A DNA stretch of 64,000 bases from Chromohalobacter moromii (GCF_023091865.1 NZ_JAHXDI010000002.1:434001-498000); one strand, 5' to 3'; shown: positions 26,467 to 35,127, counted from the first letter of the stretch. The notes: generated by a model from the sequence alone, not told the origin. Translations and numbers: made by a program.

Positions 26467-26509
26467 GCGTGACTCCATGGGAAACGCCGGGGCGTCCGTT
26501 CATTGTTGA

Positions 26510-26537
26510 CGAGAAACCCCCAAGCGAGGGTTTCTCG
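26510..26537 (-). terminator. Terminator hairpin after the dienelactone hydrolase gene
   Basis: CGAGAAACCC pairs with GGGTTTCTCG across an 8-nt loop, 21 bp beyond the hydrolase stop. The stem itself ends in a U-rich arm in the minus direction. It separates the hydrolase from the GST gene. Confidence 0.6.
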
Positions 26538-26558
26538 GGCTCGTGGGCTTCGTCGAGG

Positions 26559-27269
26559 TCAGTCCTGGCCTTCGAGGAAGACCAGGGTGCGGCCGTGGGA
26601 GAGTGCCGCAGCGTGGCGATGGTAGGCACTGCGGGCCCAGCAGTTGAAGCCGTGATCGGCACCGTCGTAGACGTTGATCGTGACGTCGTCGCGATCGGCG
26701 AAGGTAGTGCGGACTTGGTCGATGGTCTCGGCGGGAATATGCCCGTCGTTACCGGCGAAATGGAACTGCACCGGCACGTTGAGGCGCGACGCTTTGTCCA
26801 GATGCTTGTGGATGCCGCCCGGATAGAAACTTGCCGCGCGGTCGACGCCCGACTCGATGGCGGCCAGATAGGCGAGTATGCCGCCCATGCAGTAGCCGAT
26901 GGCAGTGACGTCGCCTTCGCATTCGGCACGCTGGCGCAAGGCCTGGGTGGTGCTGGCGAGATCCTTGACGGCCACCGTGAAGTCGATGTCCCCGACGAGC
27001 TTGAAGGCCTTGTCCATGTCGGCGCCTTCGTAGGCGAGCTCCACGCCCGGTTCCTGACGCCAGAAGACATCCGGGGCGAGGACCACGTAACCGTCCTGTG
27101 CGTACTGCTCGGCGACGCTGCGGATATGGGCATTGACGCCGAAGATCTCTTGAATCAAGACGATGCCGGGGCCCTTGCCAGCAGGTGGCAGAGCGAGGTA
27201 CCCCCTGAAGGACTGGCCGTCGTGGGATGTGATATCGATCCATTGGGGGGTGACGGTGGCGTCGCTCAT
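26559..27269 (-). CDS. Dienelactone hydrolase family protein
   Basis: A 236 aa alpha/beta-hydrolase. The nucleophile is Cys in IGYCMGGILAYLAA, the acid is Asp in FAGNDGHIP and the histidine is in GADHGFNC: the Cys-Asp-His triad of carboxymethylenebutenolidase. AAGGAG lies six bases before the ATG at 27269. Classical members open dienelactones in chloroaromatic breakdown, but no other genes of that pathway are here, so its role is more likely general. It is divergent from cysJ. Confidence 0.86.
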   Translation of the reverse strand: MSDATVTPQWIDITSHDGQSFRGYLALPPAGKGPGIVLIQEIFGVNAHIRSVAEQYAQDGYVVLAPDVFWRQEPGVELAYEGADMDKAFKLVGDIDFTVAVKDLASTTQALRQRAECEGDVTAIGYCMGGILAYLAAIESGVDRAASFYPGGIHKHLDKASRLNVPVQFHFAGNDGHIPAETIDQVRTTFADRDDVTINVYDGADHGFNCWARSAYHRHAAALSHGRTLVFLEGQD

Positions 27270-27308
27270 GGTGTCTCCTTGGATGGGTGAAGCGTTCACG
27301 ATATGGAT

Positions 27309-27454
27309 CTAGTCTAGAGAGCTGACACCATGAAGGCTAGGAGGTTTGCAGGCGAACGATGGTCCAGTCGAGTGACTGGGCCTTTTAATCCTGTAAGGAA
27401 TATGAGGATCGCTTTTTAGAATTTTTCATTCTTTTTAGACTTGCTAGTCTAGAG
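27309..27454. repeat. Repeats in the dlh-cysJ divergent intergenic region
   Basis: CTAGTCTAGAG occurs at 27309-27319 and again at 27444-27454. CTTTTTAGA is directly repeated at 27412-27420 and 27431-27439 (19 bp apart). TAGACT and AGTCTA form a small inverted repeat at 27436-27451. These lie 40-190 bp upstream of cysJ and may be binding sites for its regulator; CysB is the expected one, but its sites are too degenerate to assign. Confidence 0.45.
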
Positions 27455-27495
27455 GTCTTCGTTTTTCGAGCATTTACGCAACGATGAGAGGCCCA

Positions 27496-29286
27496 ATGTC
27501 GCAAGGACGCTTGTCCGAATCGAACAGCCCCCTCAGCGCCGATCAGGCGCGGCGGCTCAATGACGCGCTGGCCGATCTCGACGCCCGGCAACGTGCTTGG
27601 CTGCAGGGATATCTGGCCGGCCTGGATGCGCATGATGCGCCGGCGGCCGCCGAGTCGCCGGCCTCGACGCCGGGTGAACCGCTGACCGTGCTGTTCGGCA
27701 GCCAAACCGGCAATGCCGAGGGTGTGGCCGAGCAAGCGGCCGAGCGCGCGCGCGCCTGGGGGCTCGACGTCGAGCTGAAGGATATGGCGTCCTTTGGCAA
27801 GCAAGACCTCAAGCAGGCCACCCGACTGATGGCGGTGGTCAGCACTCAGGGTGACGGTGACCCGCCGGATAGTGCCTTGGGTTTTTACGAGCTGCTAGCG
27901 GGGCGCAAGGCACCACGTTTGAGTGACGACCATCGCTTTGCTGTCTTTGGGCTGGGCGATGCCAGCTACGAATATTTCTGTGAGTCCGGCAAGGTGCTCG
28001 ATTCGCGGCTCGAAGCTCTGGGCGCGCAGCGCCTGTGTGCGCGAGTCGACGCCGATGTCGACTACGAAGAGGCTGCCACCCAATGGATCGACGCGACGCT
28101 CGAGGCCTTCGTAGCGCTCTCGGGGAGTGCCGCACCGGGCCCGGCATCCGATGCGCCCGGCGGCGTGGCCGCGACTTACTCGCGTTCACATCCCTTTCAG
28201 GCGGAGGTGCTGGAGTCGCAGCCGCTCAACACTCAAGATTCCGACAAGCAGACGCTGCATGTCGAGTTGTCCCTGGAGGAGTCGGGTCTGGAATATAACC
28301 CCGGCGACGCCGTGGGTATCGTGCCGCAGAACGATCCTGTTTATGTCGATGAATTGCTGGCCGCCTTACGTTTGGATGGCGAGGCCCCCTTCGAGGAAGG
28401 GCGCCAGTTGCGCGATGCCCTGCTCAACGATTTCGAGGTCACCACGCTGACGCGTCCCTTCCTCAATCATTGGGCCGAGATCAGCGACGATGCCGAGCTG
28501 CGCCGCCTGCTCGACGAAGAGTCGCGGGATGAATTGCGCGAATGGCTGCAAGGGCGGCATATCATCGATGTGCTGGAGCATTTTCCGGTCGAAGGATTGG
28601 AGGCGGATACCTTCATTCGTGCGCTGCGCAAGTTGCCGCCGCGCCTGTACTCGATTGCCTCGAGTCAGGCCGCGGCCCCCGACGAGGTGCATCTCACGGT
28701 AGCCGTAGTGCGCTATGAAACCCATGGTCGCGCGCGCGGCGGCGTGGCCACGACCTACCTCGCCGATCGCGTGCAGCCCGGCGATTCAGTGCCGATTTAC
28801 ATCGATCACAACAAGCACTTCAAGCTACCCGATGATGACGCGGCACCCATCGTGATGATCGGTCCCGGCACCGGCGTGGCACCGTTCAGGGCCTTTCTCC
28901 AGGAGCGCGAAGCGCGTGGCGCGAGCGGTGACAACTGGCTGTTCTTCGGCGACCGGCGGCGGCGAAGCGACTTCCTGTATCAGGCCGAATGGCTGCAATG
29001 GCGCAAGACAGGGCTTCTGTCGCGATTGGACGTGGCGTTCTCTCGCGATCAACAAGACAAGGTTTATGTGCAGGATCGCCTGCGCGAACAGGCTGCCACC
29101 CTCTATGATTGGCTGCAGGCCGGGGCTTATGTCTTCGTGTGCGGCGACGCCGAGCGCATGGCGCCGGACGTCCACCAGGCCTTGCTCGATGTGATTCGCG
29201 AGCAGGGTGAATACGATGAGGAAGCCGCTGCCGAGTACCTGCGTGACCTGCAGCAGCAAAAGCGCTATCAGCGCGACGTCTACTGA
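27496..29286 (+). CDS. cysJ: Assimilatory sulfite reductase (NADPH) flavoprotein alpha-subunit
   Basis: A 596 aa diflavin reductase that passes electrons from NADPH through FAD and FMN to CysI. The flavodoxin domain starts at LFGSQTGNAEGVAEQAAERA (about residue 70). The FAD site is RLYSIASSQ near 390, the NADPH site is GPGTGVAPFRAFLQER near 455, and the C-terminus ends in RYQRDVY, as in E. coli CysJ. The ATG at 27496 has GAGAGG upstream; an ATG four codons earlier has none. It is followed 10 bp later by cysI. Confidence 0.95.
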   Translation: MSQGRLSESNSPLSADQARRLNDALADLDARQRAWLQGYLAGLDAHDAPAAAESPASTPGEPLTVLFGSQTGNAEGVAEQAAERARAWGLDVELKDMASFGKQDLKQATRLMAVVSTQGDGDPPDSALGFYELLAGRKAPRLSDDHRFAVFGLGDASYEYFCESGKVLDSRLEALGAQRLCARVDADVDYEEAATQWIDATLEAFVALSGSAAPGPASDAPGGVAATYSRSHPFQAEVLESQPLNTQDSDKQTLHVELSLEESGLEYNPGDAVGIVPQNDPVYVDELLAALRLDGEAPFEEGRQLRDALLNDFEVTTLTRPFLNHWAEISDDAELRRLLDEESRDELREWLQGRHIIDVLEHFPVEGLEADTFIRALRKLPPRLYSIASSQAAAPDEVHLTVAVVRYETHGRARGGVATTYLADRVQPGDSVPIYIDHNKHFKLPDDDAAPIVMIGPGTGVAPFRAFLQEREARGASGDNWLFFGDRRRRSDFLYQAEWLQWRKTGLLSRLDVAFSRDQQDKVYVQDRLREQAATLYDWLQAGAYVFVCGDAERMAPDVHQALLDVIREQGEYDEEAAAEYLRDLQQQKRYQRDVY

Positions 29287-29296
29287 GGAGACCGAC

Positions 29297-31027
29297 ATGG
29301 ATATCATCGCCAAGATGCGTGACGTGTCGCTCGACGAGCTGCACCCCAACGAACGGCTCAAGGTCGAGAGCCACTATCTTTATGGCACCCTGGAGGAGAG
29401 CTTGGCCGACCGGGCCACCGGCGCGGTCAATGAAGCGGACACCCAGTTGACCAAGTTTCACGGTTTTTATCAGCAGGATGATCGTGATGTGCGCGACGAC
29501 CGTCGCCATCGCAAGCTGGAGCCGCTGTATTCGTTCATGGTGCGCCTGCGCTTACCCGGCGGGCGAGTGTCGCCCGAGCAGTGGCTGACGCTGGATGACA
29601 ACGCCAGGCGCTATGCCAATGGCACGCTGCGTATCACTACGCGCCAGACCTTTCAGTATCACGGGGTGTTCAAGGAGAATCTGCGCGGCCACTTGCAGGC
29701 GCTGGACAAGGCGATGATGGACACCATCGCCGCCTGTGGCGACGTCAATCGCAACGTGATCTGCAGTGCCAACCCGCACCGCTCGCCGGTGCACCGTCAG
29801 GTCTACGACCTCGCGCACGAGATCAGCACTCGTCTGTTGCCGAGCACTCGGGCCTATCACGAGATCTTCCTCGGTGAGGAGCGCGTAGCGGGGGGGCCTC
29901 AAGAAACCGATGACGAGGTCGAGCCGCTCTATACGCGGCACTATCTGCCGCGCAAGTTCAAGGTCGCGCTGGCGATTCCGCCCGAGAACGATGTCGATGT
30001 GTTCGCCCACGATGTCGGCTTCATCGCCGACGTGCAGGCGGGCGAGCTCAAGGGTTTCAATGTTTGCATCGGTGGCGGTATGGGCATGACGCACGGTGAG
30101 ACCGCGACCTTCCCGCGGCTTTCCGACATCGTCGGCTACTGTACGCCGGATCGCGTGGCCGCCGTGTCGGAGGCGATCATGCTCGTGCAGCGTGATAACG
30201 GCAATCGCCACGATCGCAAGCAGGCGCGCCTCAAATATACCGTCGAGGCCCTGGGTGTTGAAGGATTCCGCGAGCGGGTCGAGGAGTACCTGGGCGAGTC
30301 GCTGGCGTCGGCGCTTGAATTGCCGCTCACCCACAACGGCGACCGGCTGGGTTGGTATCAGGGGGAAGACGGCCTTTGGCATTACGGCCTGTTCGTTCAG
30401 AACGGCCGCCTGGCGGATGTCGACGAGGGCGCTCAGCTACTGACGGGCATGCGCGAGATCGCCAAGGCGCACGATGGCGATATCGTGTTGACCACCAACC
30501 AGAACCTGATCATCACCCAGGTGCCCGAGGCGCGCCGCGAGGCCATCGATACGTTGCTGGCGGATTACGCGATGACGTTCGAGACGACGCCGCTGCGCCG
30601 TCATGCGATGGCCTGCGTGGCATTCCCCACTTGTGGTTTGGCGATGGCCGAAAGCGAACGTTATCTGCCGTCACTCATCGACCGGCTCGAGGCGATCATG
30701 CATGACGTGGGCCTGGGTGACGATGCCATCATCGTGCGTATGACGGGGTGCCCCAACGGTTGTGCGCGGCCCTATCTGGCGGAAATCGGCTTCGTGGGCA
30801 AGACGTTGGGACGCTACAACCTTTACTTGGGGGGCGGCTTCGCTGGCGAGCGCCTCAATAAGCTCTACCGCGAGAACATCGACGAGGCGACCATTCTCGA
30901 GGAGCTCACGCCGCTGATTCAGCGCTACGCCGCCGAGCGCGAGGCGGGCGAGGCCTTCGGCGACTTCGTGGTGCGCGCAGGGGTAATCGCGCCGACCCTG
31001 GCCGGGCGCGAATTCCACGTGCGCTGA
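29297..31027 (+). CDS. cysI: Assimilatory sulfite reductase hemoprotein beta-subunit
   Basis: A 576 aa siroheme/4Fe-4S enzyme that reduces sulfite to sulfide in cysteine synthesis. The cluster and siroheme cysteines are in FPTCGLAMAESER and MTGCPNGCARPY (about residues 445-490), preceded by the sulfite-binding arginine/lysine stretch NANPH-like ICSANPHRSPV and TTRQTFQYHG. GAGGAG lies six bases before the ATG. It forms a cysJI operon without cysH. Confidence 0.95.
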   Translation: MDIIAKMRDVSLDELHPNERLKVESHYLYGTLEESLADRATGAVNEADTQLTKFHGFYQQDDRDVRDDRRHRKLEPLYSFMVRLRLPGGRVSPEQWLTLDDNARRYANGTLRITTRQTFQYHGVFKENLRGHLQALDKAMMDTIAACGDVNRNVICSANPHRSPVHRQVYDLAHEISTRLLPSTRAYHEIFLGEERVAGGPQETDDEVEPLYTRHYLPRKFKVALAIPPENDVDVFAHDVGFIADVQAGELKGFNVCIGGGMGMTHGETATFPRLSDIVGYCTPDRVAAVSEAIMLVQRDNGNRHDRKQARLKYTVEALGVEGFRERVEEYLGESLASALELPLTHNGDRLGWYQGEDGLWHYGLFVQNGRLADVDEGAQLLTGMREIAKAHDGDIVLTTNQNLIITQVPEARREAIDTLLADYAMTFETTPLRRHAMACVAFPTCGLAMAESERYLPSLIDRLEAIMHDVGLGDDAIIVRMTGCPNGCARPYLAEIGFVGKTLGRYNLYLGGGFAGERLNKLYRENIDEATILEELTPLIQRYAAEREAGEAFGDFVVRAGVIAPTLAGREFHVR

Positions 31028-31054
31028 GTCTGCGCCTAATCTTGCTTTAACTCT

Positions 31055-31081
31055 CCTTGGCGCCTGGATGGGGCGCCAAGG
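31055..31081. terminator. Bidirectional terminator between cysI and the N-oxygenase gene
   Basis: CCTTGGCGCC pairs with GGCGCCAAGG across a 7-nt loop in the 81-bp gap between two convergent genes. No strong T-tract on either strand, but the position fits termination of both transcripts. Confidence 0.6.
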
Positions 31082-31108
31082 CGTTGCGTCCGGTCGCGCG
31101 ATGTCGTG

Positions 31109-32044
31109 TTATTGGAAAACGAAGCTCGATCCCTCGTGAATGCCGATCTGCCGCAACAGTTTGGCCAGCGCGCTGTAATCGCGAAGCGAGCGTTTCGTGC
31201 GGCTCTTCGCGGCCATGTCTTGCAAGATGCCCTCGCGTTCGGGGATCGCCAGATAGTCGAGAATGGCCCTCCAGAAGCCCACGTCGAGTTCGACGAAGTC
31301 GTCGATGGCGCGCATCAAGTGAGCACGAAAGATGGCTTGCTGTCCGGCACCGAGACGCTCGTAAACGGCGCGGGCGATCTCGCCGAAAATGGCAGCATGC
31401 GAGGCTTCGTCCTGCCGGTGAAGCTCGGTATTCAGACGGTTGAGTGGCTGGATGCTGCGGTCCTGCGAGAGACGTTTCAAGAACACGTTGATGGTCATCT
31501 CGGCCACGGTGGCATAGGCCATGCGGATCAGGGCGAACTCGCGCTCGTTGTCCGCCTTGGAAAGCGCTGTCTCCATGCGCTGCTCGAGCAGAGGCGTGGG
31601 GATGTGCAAGTCATGTAGCTGGTGCTGCCGGCGCGCGCAGTCGCAGACCTCCAAGCACATCAGAATGTGGAACTGCTCGTCCACCTGGGTCTGGGCGATG
31701 GCCTTTTTGGTTACGCTATCGCCGACGCCGGGCAGGGCATCCCGCAGCAGCAACGAGCACATGGGATTGATGACCTTGTCTTCGACGAAGATCGTCTTCT
31801 CGTTGTAGTTGATCCAGGCGCCGGCGAGCACACGGCGCTTGTCCGTTTCGTCGATGGCCTGGAAACGCGGGTCGTCCCAGAAGGGCACCATCGACGGTGG
31901 GAAGTCCGGCGCCGTGGTGTCGTAATAGTCATTAAGGTCGAGCCGTGCCTTGCGCACCGCGACGCGCTGATTCCAGCTCTCGGTGAGGCGCGCGAGTATC
32001 TCGCTTTCATGTGCTGTCGTGGGACTGTCGGTACCGGTGTACAT
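31109..32044 (-). CDS. AurF-type diiron arylamine N-oxygenase
   Basis: A 311 aa ferritin-like diiron enzyme. Every expected AurF ligand can be placed with family spacing: Glu88 (FVEDK), Glu123 and His126 (DEQFH), Glu182 (VAEMT), His209, Glu213 and His216 (LHRQDEASH). AurF turns p-aminobenzoate into p-nitrobenzoate through hydroxylamine; relatives such as CmlI act on related arylamines. It begins 25 bp after pabA, which itself overlaps the fused pabB-pabC gene, so its substrate is very probably p-aminobenzoate or a close derivative. Whether it stops at hydroxylamine, nitroso or nitro cannot be told. A minor alternative is another ferritin-like activity, but the seven-ligand set argues against it. 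Confidence 0.85.
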   Translation of the reverse strand: MYTGTDSPTTAHESEILARLTESWNQRVAVRKARLDLNDYYDTTAPDFPPSMVPFWDDPRFQAIDETDKRRVLAGAWINYNEKTIFVEDKVINPMCSLLLRDALPGVGDSVTKKAIAQTQVDEQFHILMCLEVCDCARRQHQLHDLHIPTPLLEQRMETALSKADNEREFALIRMAYATVAEMTINVFLKRLSQDRSIQPLNRLNTELHRQDEASHAAIFGEIARAVYERLGAGQQAIFRAHLMRAIDDFVELDVGFWRAILDYLAIPEREGILQDMAAKSRTKRSLRDYSALAKLLRQIGIHEGSSFVFQ

Positions 32045-32069
32045 ATGGATCGTTCCCTGAAATATCTAC

Positions 32070-32690
32070 CTAGAAGCCGGCCGCTTTTCCTAGCGATGGG
32101 CGATGTTGATCGAGCCTGCGAAGAAAGTTCGCCAGCATGAGGTGGCCATGCTCGGTGAGGATGGACTCGGGATGAAACTGCACGCCTTCGATGTCCAGGT
32201 CGCGATGCCGGATGCCCATGACGTCCTCGATATTACCCTGTGCGTCACAGGTCCAAGCGCTGATCTCGAAATCGGCGGGCATGCGCTGGCGGGTGACGAT
32301 CAGCGAGTGGTAGCGCGTCACGCGCACCGGTTGGCTGACGCCGGTGAAAACGCCACGTCCGTCGTGGTGAACGTGCGATACCTTGCCGTGCATGACCTCG
32401 CGAGCGTGCTCTATATACCCACCGAAGGCCTCGGCGATCGCTTCGTGACCCAGGCAGATGCCCAGAATCGGGACCTTGCCCGCGTAGGCCTTGATGACCT
32501 CGAGCGTAATGCCGGACTGCGATGGCGTGCAGGGTCCCGGCGAGATCAAGATGCCCTCGATCTCGTGGCTCGCCAATTGGTCAAGCGTCATCGCGTCGTT
32601 CTTGACGATCCAGGGCTGGATGCCCAGTTGGTTGAGGTAGGACACGATGTTGTAGGTGAACGAATCGTAGTTATCAATGAGACACAGCAT
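32070..32690 (-). CDS. pabA: Aminodeoxychorismate synthase glutaminase subunit (PabA)
   Basis: A 206 aa class I glutamine amidotransferase that feeds ammonia to PabB. The catalytic triad is Cys79 (GICLGHEAI), His173 and Glu175 (FHPESILTEHG). The start at 32690 has a perfect AGGAGG seven bases upstream and overlaps the end of the pabB-pabC gene by 17 bp. PabA and TrpG glutaminases look alike, but coupling to a PMKGT-type PabB points to p-aminobenzoate synthesis. It is the middle gene of the operon that ends in the N-oxygenase. Confidence 0.88.
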   Translation of the reverse strand: MLCLIDNYDSFTYNIVSYLNQLGIQPWIVKNDAMTLDQLASHEIEGILISPGPCTPSQSGITLEVIKAYAGKVPILGICLGHEAIAEAFGGYIEHAREVMHGKVSHVHHDGRGVFTGVSQPVRVTRYHSLIVTRQRMPADFEISAWTCDAQGNIEDVMGIRHRDLDIEGVQFHPESILTEHGHLMLANFLRRLDQHRPSLGKAAGF

Positions 32691-34566
32691 AGGTAGCCTC
32701 CTGGCCCGCCCAGGCGGTAAGGGTTTGTATGGCCTGATCGCTGAGCGTGACCGGTATGACGCCACGCACAGCGTTGGTCAGCCATATGGCGTCGGCGTCG
32801 AGTAGATCCCGCGGCGTGATCGGGCGTTCGCAACAGCGCTCGCAACTCGCTTCGATGAGCGTTTCACGGGCGATGCCGGGCAGTACGCCTTCGTCGAGCG
32901 GCGGCGTCAGCAGCAAGCCGTCCTTCTCGATGAACAGGTTATGGCGACTGGCCTCGGTGACCCGGCCTTCGTGGTTGAGAAAGGCTACGTCGTAGTCGCC
33001 TTGAGCCTGGTGTCGTCGATATTCGCTATCGTAGATATCGCGTGCGGTGGTCTTGTACTGCAGCAAGAAGGCGTGCTGGTCGATGGGATGGGCGCTGATG
33101 CCCAGCCGCGCCGCAGATGGCGCTTCGTCATCGGGCTCCAGCGCCGTGGTGGTGATATCGAACTGGCCGTCGTGGGCCAGGGAAAGGCGCACCCGTGTGT
33201 CTTGATCGAGCCCGTCGATGGCCTCGGCAAGAGCCAGGCGGACGCTGGCGGCCGCATAGACGAAGTGTAGATCGCGTGCCGCGTGTGACAGCCGTTGCAG
33301 GTGTTTCTCAAGGTGCTCGATATGGGCGCCATCCGCTCGGTAACGCATGGTCTCTATGAGTTGAAGGTCCTGATTGAGCCCACTCAGGAATCGCGCCTTG
33401 AGCAGGCATTCCTCGTATTCGGCCCCAGGGTCGGACTCATGAAGCACGCCGCCGCCAATCCCCATCTCCGCATGGCCGTCGGCATGCGCGACGCAGGTAC
33501 GGATGGGCACGTTGAAACAGAAATCGTTGTGCGGCGTCAGGTAGCCGATCGCGCCGGTATAGACGCCGCGCGGCTCGCGCTCCAGCTCTTCGATGACCTG
33601 CATCGTGCGTATCTTGGGGGCGCCGGTGATCGAGCCGCAGGGGAATAGCTCGCGGAATACGTGCTCGATCCTGGCGTTGGTGTCGATCTTGCCGGTCACG
33701 GTGGAAATCATCTGATGTAGCGTCTCGAAGGTCTGTATCTCGAACAGGTTCTTGACCGCCACGGAGCCCGGCGAGGCGACGCGGCTGACATCGTTACGCA
33801 GCAAATCGACGATCATTACGTTCTCGGAGCGTGTCTTCGTGTCGTGACGCATCGAATCGAGAATCTCGGCATCCGCTTCGGCCGATGTGCCGCGTGGGAA
33901 AGTGCCCTTCATGGGCTTGGATTCCAGCGCCGTGCCTTGTTTACGCAGGAAGAGTTCCGGCGATAACGACAGCACCGCATACTCCGGGAAGTTGAGCAGT
34001 CCACCGAACTCGACTTTCTGGCGACTACGGAGCTTGCGGTACAGGGCGACGGGCGCGCCTTGATATTCGAAGCGATATTTTAGTGTGTAGTTGACTTGAT
34101 AAGTATCGCCTTCTCGAATATAGGATTTTATTTTTTCGATATTATCGAGATACTCTTCGCGTCGCGCGTTGAGCGCTAAGTGGCGAATGGCCGCGGGTGT
34201 CGTGTCGGGCGTGCGCTCTTCGAGAAGTCGGCTGGCTTGGTGCTGCGACAAACGGCGCACATCGCGAAACGCATAGAAGTGCACGAGTGGGGCATCGCTC
34301 TTAGTGCGTTTGCAGAACTTGAAATCAGGCTTGTCGGCAAGCGCGTAACCCGCTTCGTAGGCGAGATAGCCGCAGACGTAATAACCTTGCTCACGCAACT
34401 CATCGAGCTCGCGCAATGCGCCCTGCAATGCATCGTTGCGGTAACAGATCACTTCGTATTCTGGATTTTCGAACAACAACGAAGCGCGGTGATCGCTTGA
34501 GCAACGGGTATTCTCGAGCAATATGAAGACATTGTCTGTTTGTTGTTTGTTTAGGCTGCGCATCAC
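32674..34566 (-). CDS. pabB: Fused aminodeoxychorismate synthase component I and aminodeoxychorismate lyase (PabB-PabC)
   Basis: A 630 aa bifunctional enzyme for p-aminobenzoate synthesis. Residues about 1-395 are the chorismate-binding PabB part, with Lys220 in PMKGT, the nucleophile that separates ADC synthase from anthranilate synthase (PIAGT), and GSITGAPKIRTMQVIEELE and IGGGVLHESDPGAEYEEC. Residues about 400-630 are a class IV PLP aminotransferase-fold lyase with Lys505 (LQYKTT) and EGRVTEASRHNLFIEKDG. Together with pabA it can make p-aminobenzoate from chorismate without another gene. The start is the first of two ATGs (34566) without a strong Shine-Dalgarno. Its leader is very AT-rich. 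Confidence 0.9.
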   Translation of the reverse strand: MMRSLNKQQTDNVFILLENTRCSSDHRASLLFENPEYEVICYRNDALQGALRELDELREQGYYVCGYLAYEAGYALADKPDFKFCKRTKSDAPLVHFYAFRDVRRLSQHQASRLLEERTPDTTPAAIRHLALNARREEYLDNIEKIKSYIREGDTYQVNYTLKYRFEYQGAPVALYRKLRSRQKVEFGGLLNFPEYAVLSLSPELFLRKQGTALESKPMKGTFPRGTSAEADAEILDSMRHDTKTRSENVMIVDLLRNDVSRVASPGSVAVKNLFEIQTFETLHQMISTVTGKIDTNARIEHVFRELFPCGSITGAPKIRTMQVIEELEREPRGVYTGAIGYLTPHNDFCFNVPIRTCVAHADGHAEMGIGGGVLHESDPGAEYEECLLKARFLSGLNQDLQLIETMRYRADGAHIEHLEKHLQRLSHAARDLHFVYAAASVRLALAEAIDGLDQDTRVRLSLAHDGQFDITTTALEPDDEAPSAARLGISAHPIDQHAFLLQYKTTARDIYDSEYRRHQAQGDYDVAFLNHEGRVTEASRHNLFIEKDGLLLTPPLDEGVLPGIARETLIEASCERCCERPITPRDLLDADAIWLTNAVRGVIPVTLSDQAIQTLTAWAGQEATYAVSH

Positions 34567-34740
34567 CCATGCTCCCTAGTATTAATTATATGTTTATTTA
34601 AGAGTGCGCAGGAGTTTGTGTCAATGGTGATTATATTGGTATTATTATGTAATGCATTTAATGCAAAGAGGTTATTGTGCGTTTAAAATAAAGATTAAAA
34701 ATAGAGTGATAAATCTGCACAGTACGTGGCAGGAAACTAC
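34567..34740. promoter_or_regulatory. AT-rich leader of the pab/N-oxygenase operon
   Basis: About 175 bp upstream of the fused pab gene that is strongly AT-rich (34575-34720), in contrast to the GC-rich surroundings. It contains TATAAT-like and TTTAAA-like stretches and ATGCATTTAATGCA-like repeats at 34651-34665. It probably holds the operon promoter and may attract an H-NS-like silencer. No coding frame seen. Confidence 0.5.
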
Positions 34741-34764
34741 CGCGTGCCGATGAAAACGCTCATC

Positions 34765-34799
34765 CCGCCGTCGGTCGCAATGCGATTCACCGACGGCGG
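34765..34799 (-). terminator. Terminator hairpin after the DksA-like gene
   Basis: CCGCCGTCGGT (34765-34775) pairs with ACCGACGGCGG (34789-34799); the loop holds a further small TCGCA/TGCGA stem. It lies 7 bp beyond the zinc-finger gene stop and isolates it from the pab operon. There is no T-tract. Confidence 0.55.
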
Positions 34800-34805
34800 A
34801 ACGGC

Positions 34806-35075
34806 TCAGCGTAGCTGGCTATCCTTGCTGCCCCGGCGGTTGTAGCCGCTGGCATCAAGGCGTTCATGCCGGTCACGCTCGCTCTGGCAAGCAATGCACA
34901 GGCGTACCCCAGGTACGGCATCGCGCCGCGCTTGGGGGATAAGATCGCCGCATTCCTCGCAGTGGCTTAGGCTCTCGCCGCTGGGTAGCCGATGGCGCGA
35001 GCGTTGTATAGCGTCCTCGACGGTGCTATCGATCTGCTCCTGTACGGCACCGTCCTTCGACCATCCTCCTGCCAT
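34806..35075 (-). CDS. DksA/TraR-type C4 zinc-finger protein (YbiI-like)
   Basis: An 89 aa protein with the DksA/TraR C4 zinc finger HCEECGDLIPQARRDAVPGVRLCIAC (C39, C42, C60, C63 approximately). It lacks the long coiled-coil of DksA, as in TraR and YbiI. TraR-like proteins bind RNA polymerase through the secondary channel; whether this one does is not shown. It begins about 50 bp downstream of the YdeP-like gene on the same strand. Confidence 0.82.
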   Translation of the reverse strand: MAGGWSKDGAVQEQIDSTVEDAIQRSRHRLPSGESLSHCEECGDLIPQARRDAVPGVRLCIACQSERDRHERLDASGYNRRGSKDSQLR

Positions 35076-35127
35076 GTCATCTCCTCGGCATGTGGCATGC
35101 CGTGCCTGCGGTTGGGCTCATGGGCGC

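Noticed and set aside
31109-32044. Interpreting the diiron protein as a ribonucleotide reductase small subunit or ferritin.
   Set aside because: Seven ligands with AurF spacing and operon partners for p-aminobenzoate fit better; the radical-site tyrosine context of NrdB is absent.
32070-34566. Annotating the fused enzyme and glutaminase as anthranilate synthase TrpE/TrpG.
   Set aside because: The PMKGT lysine and the fused PLP lyase domain are specific for the p-aminobenzoate branch.
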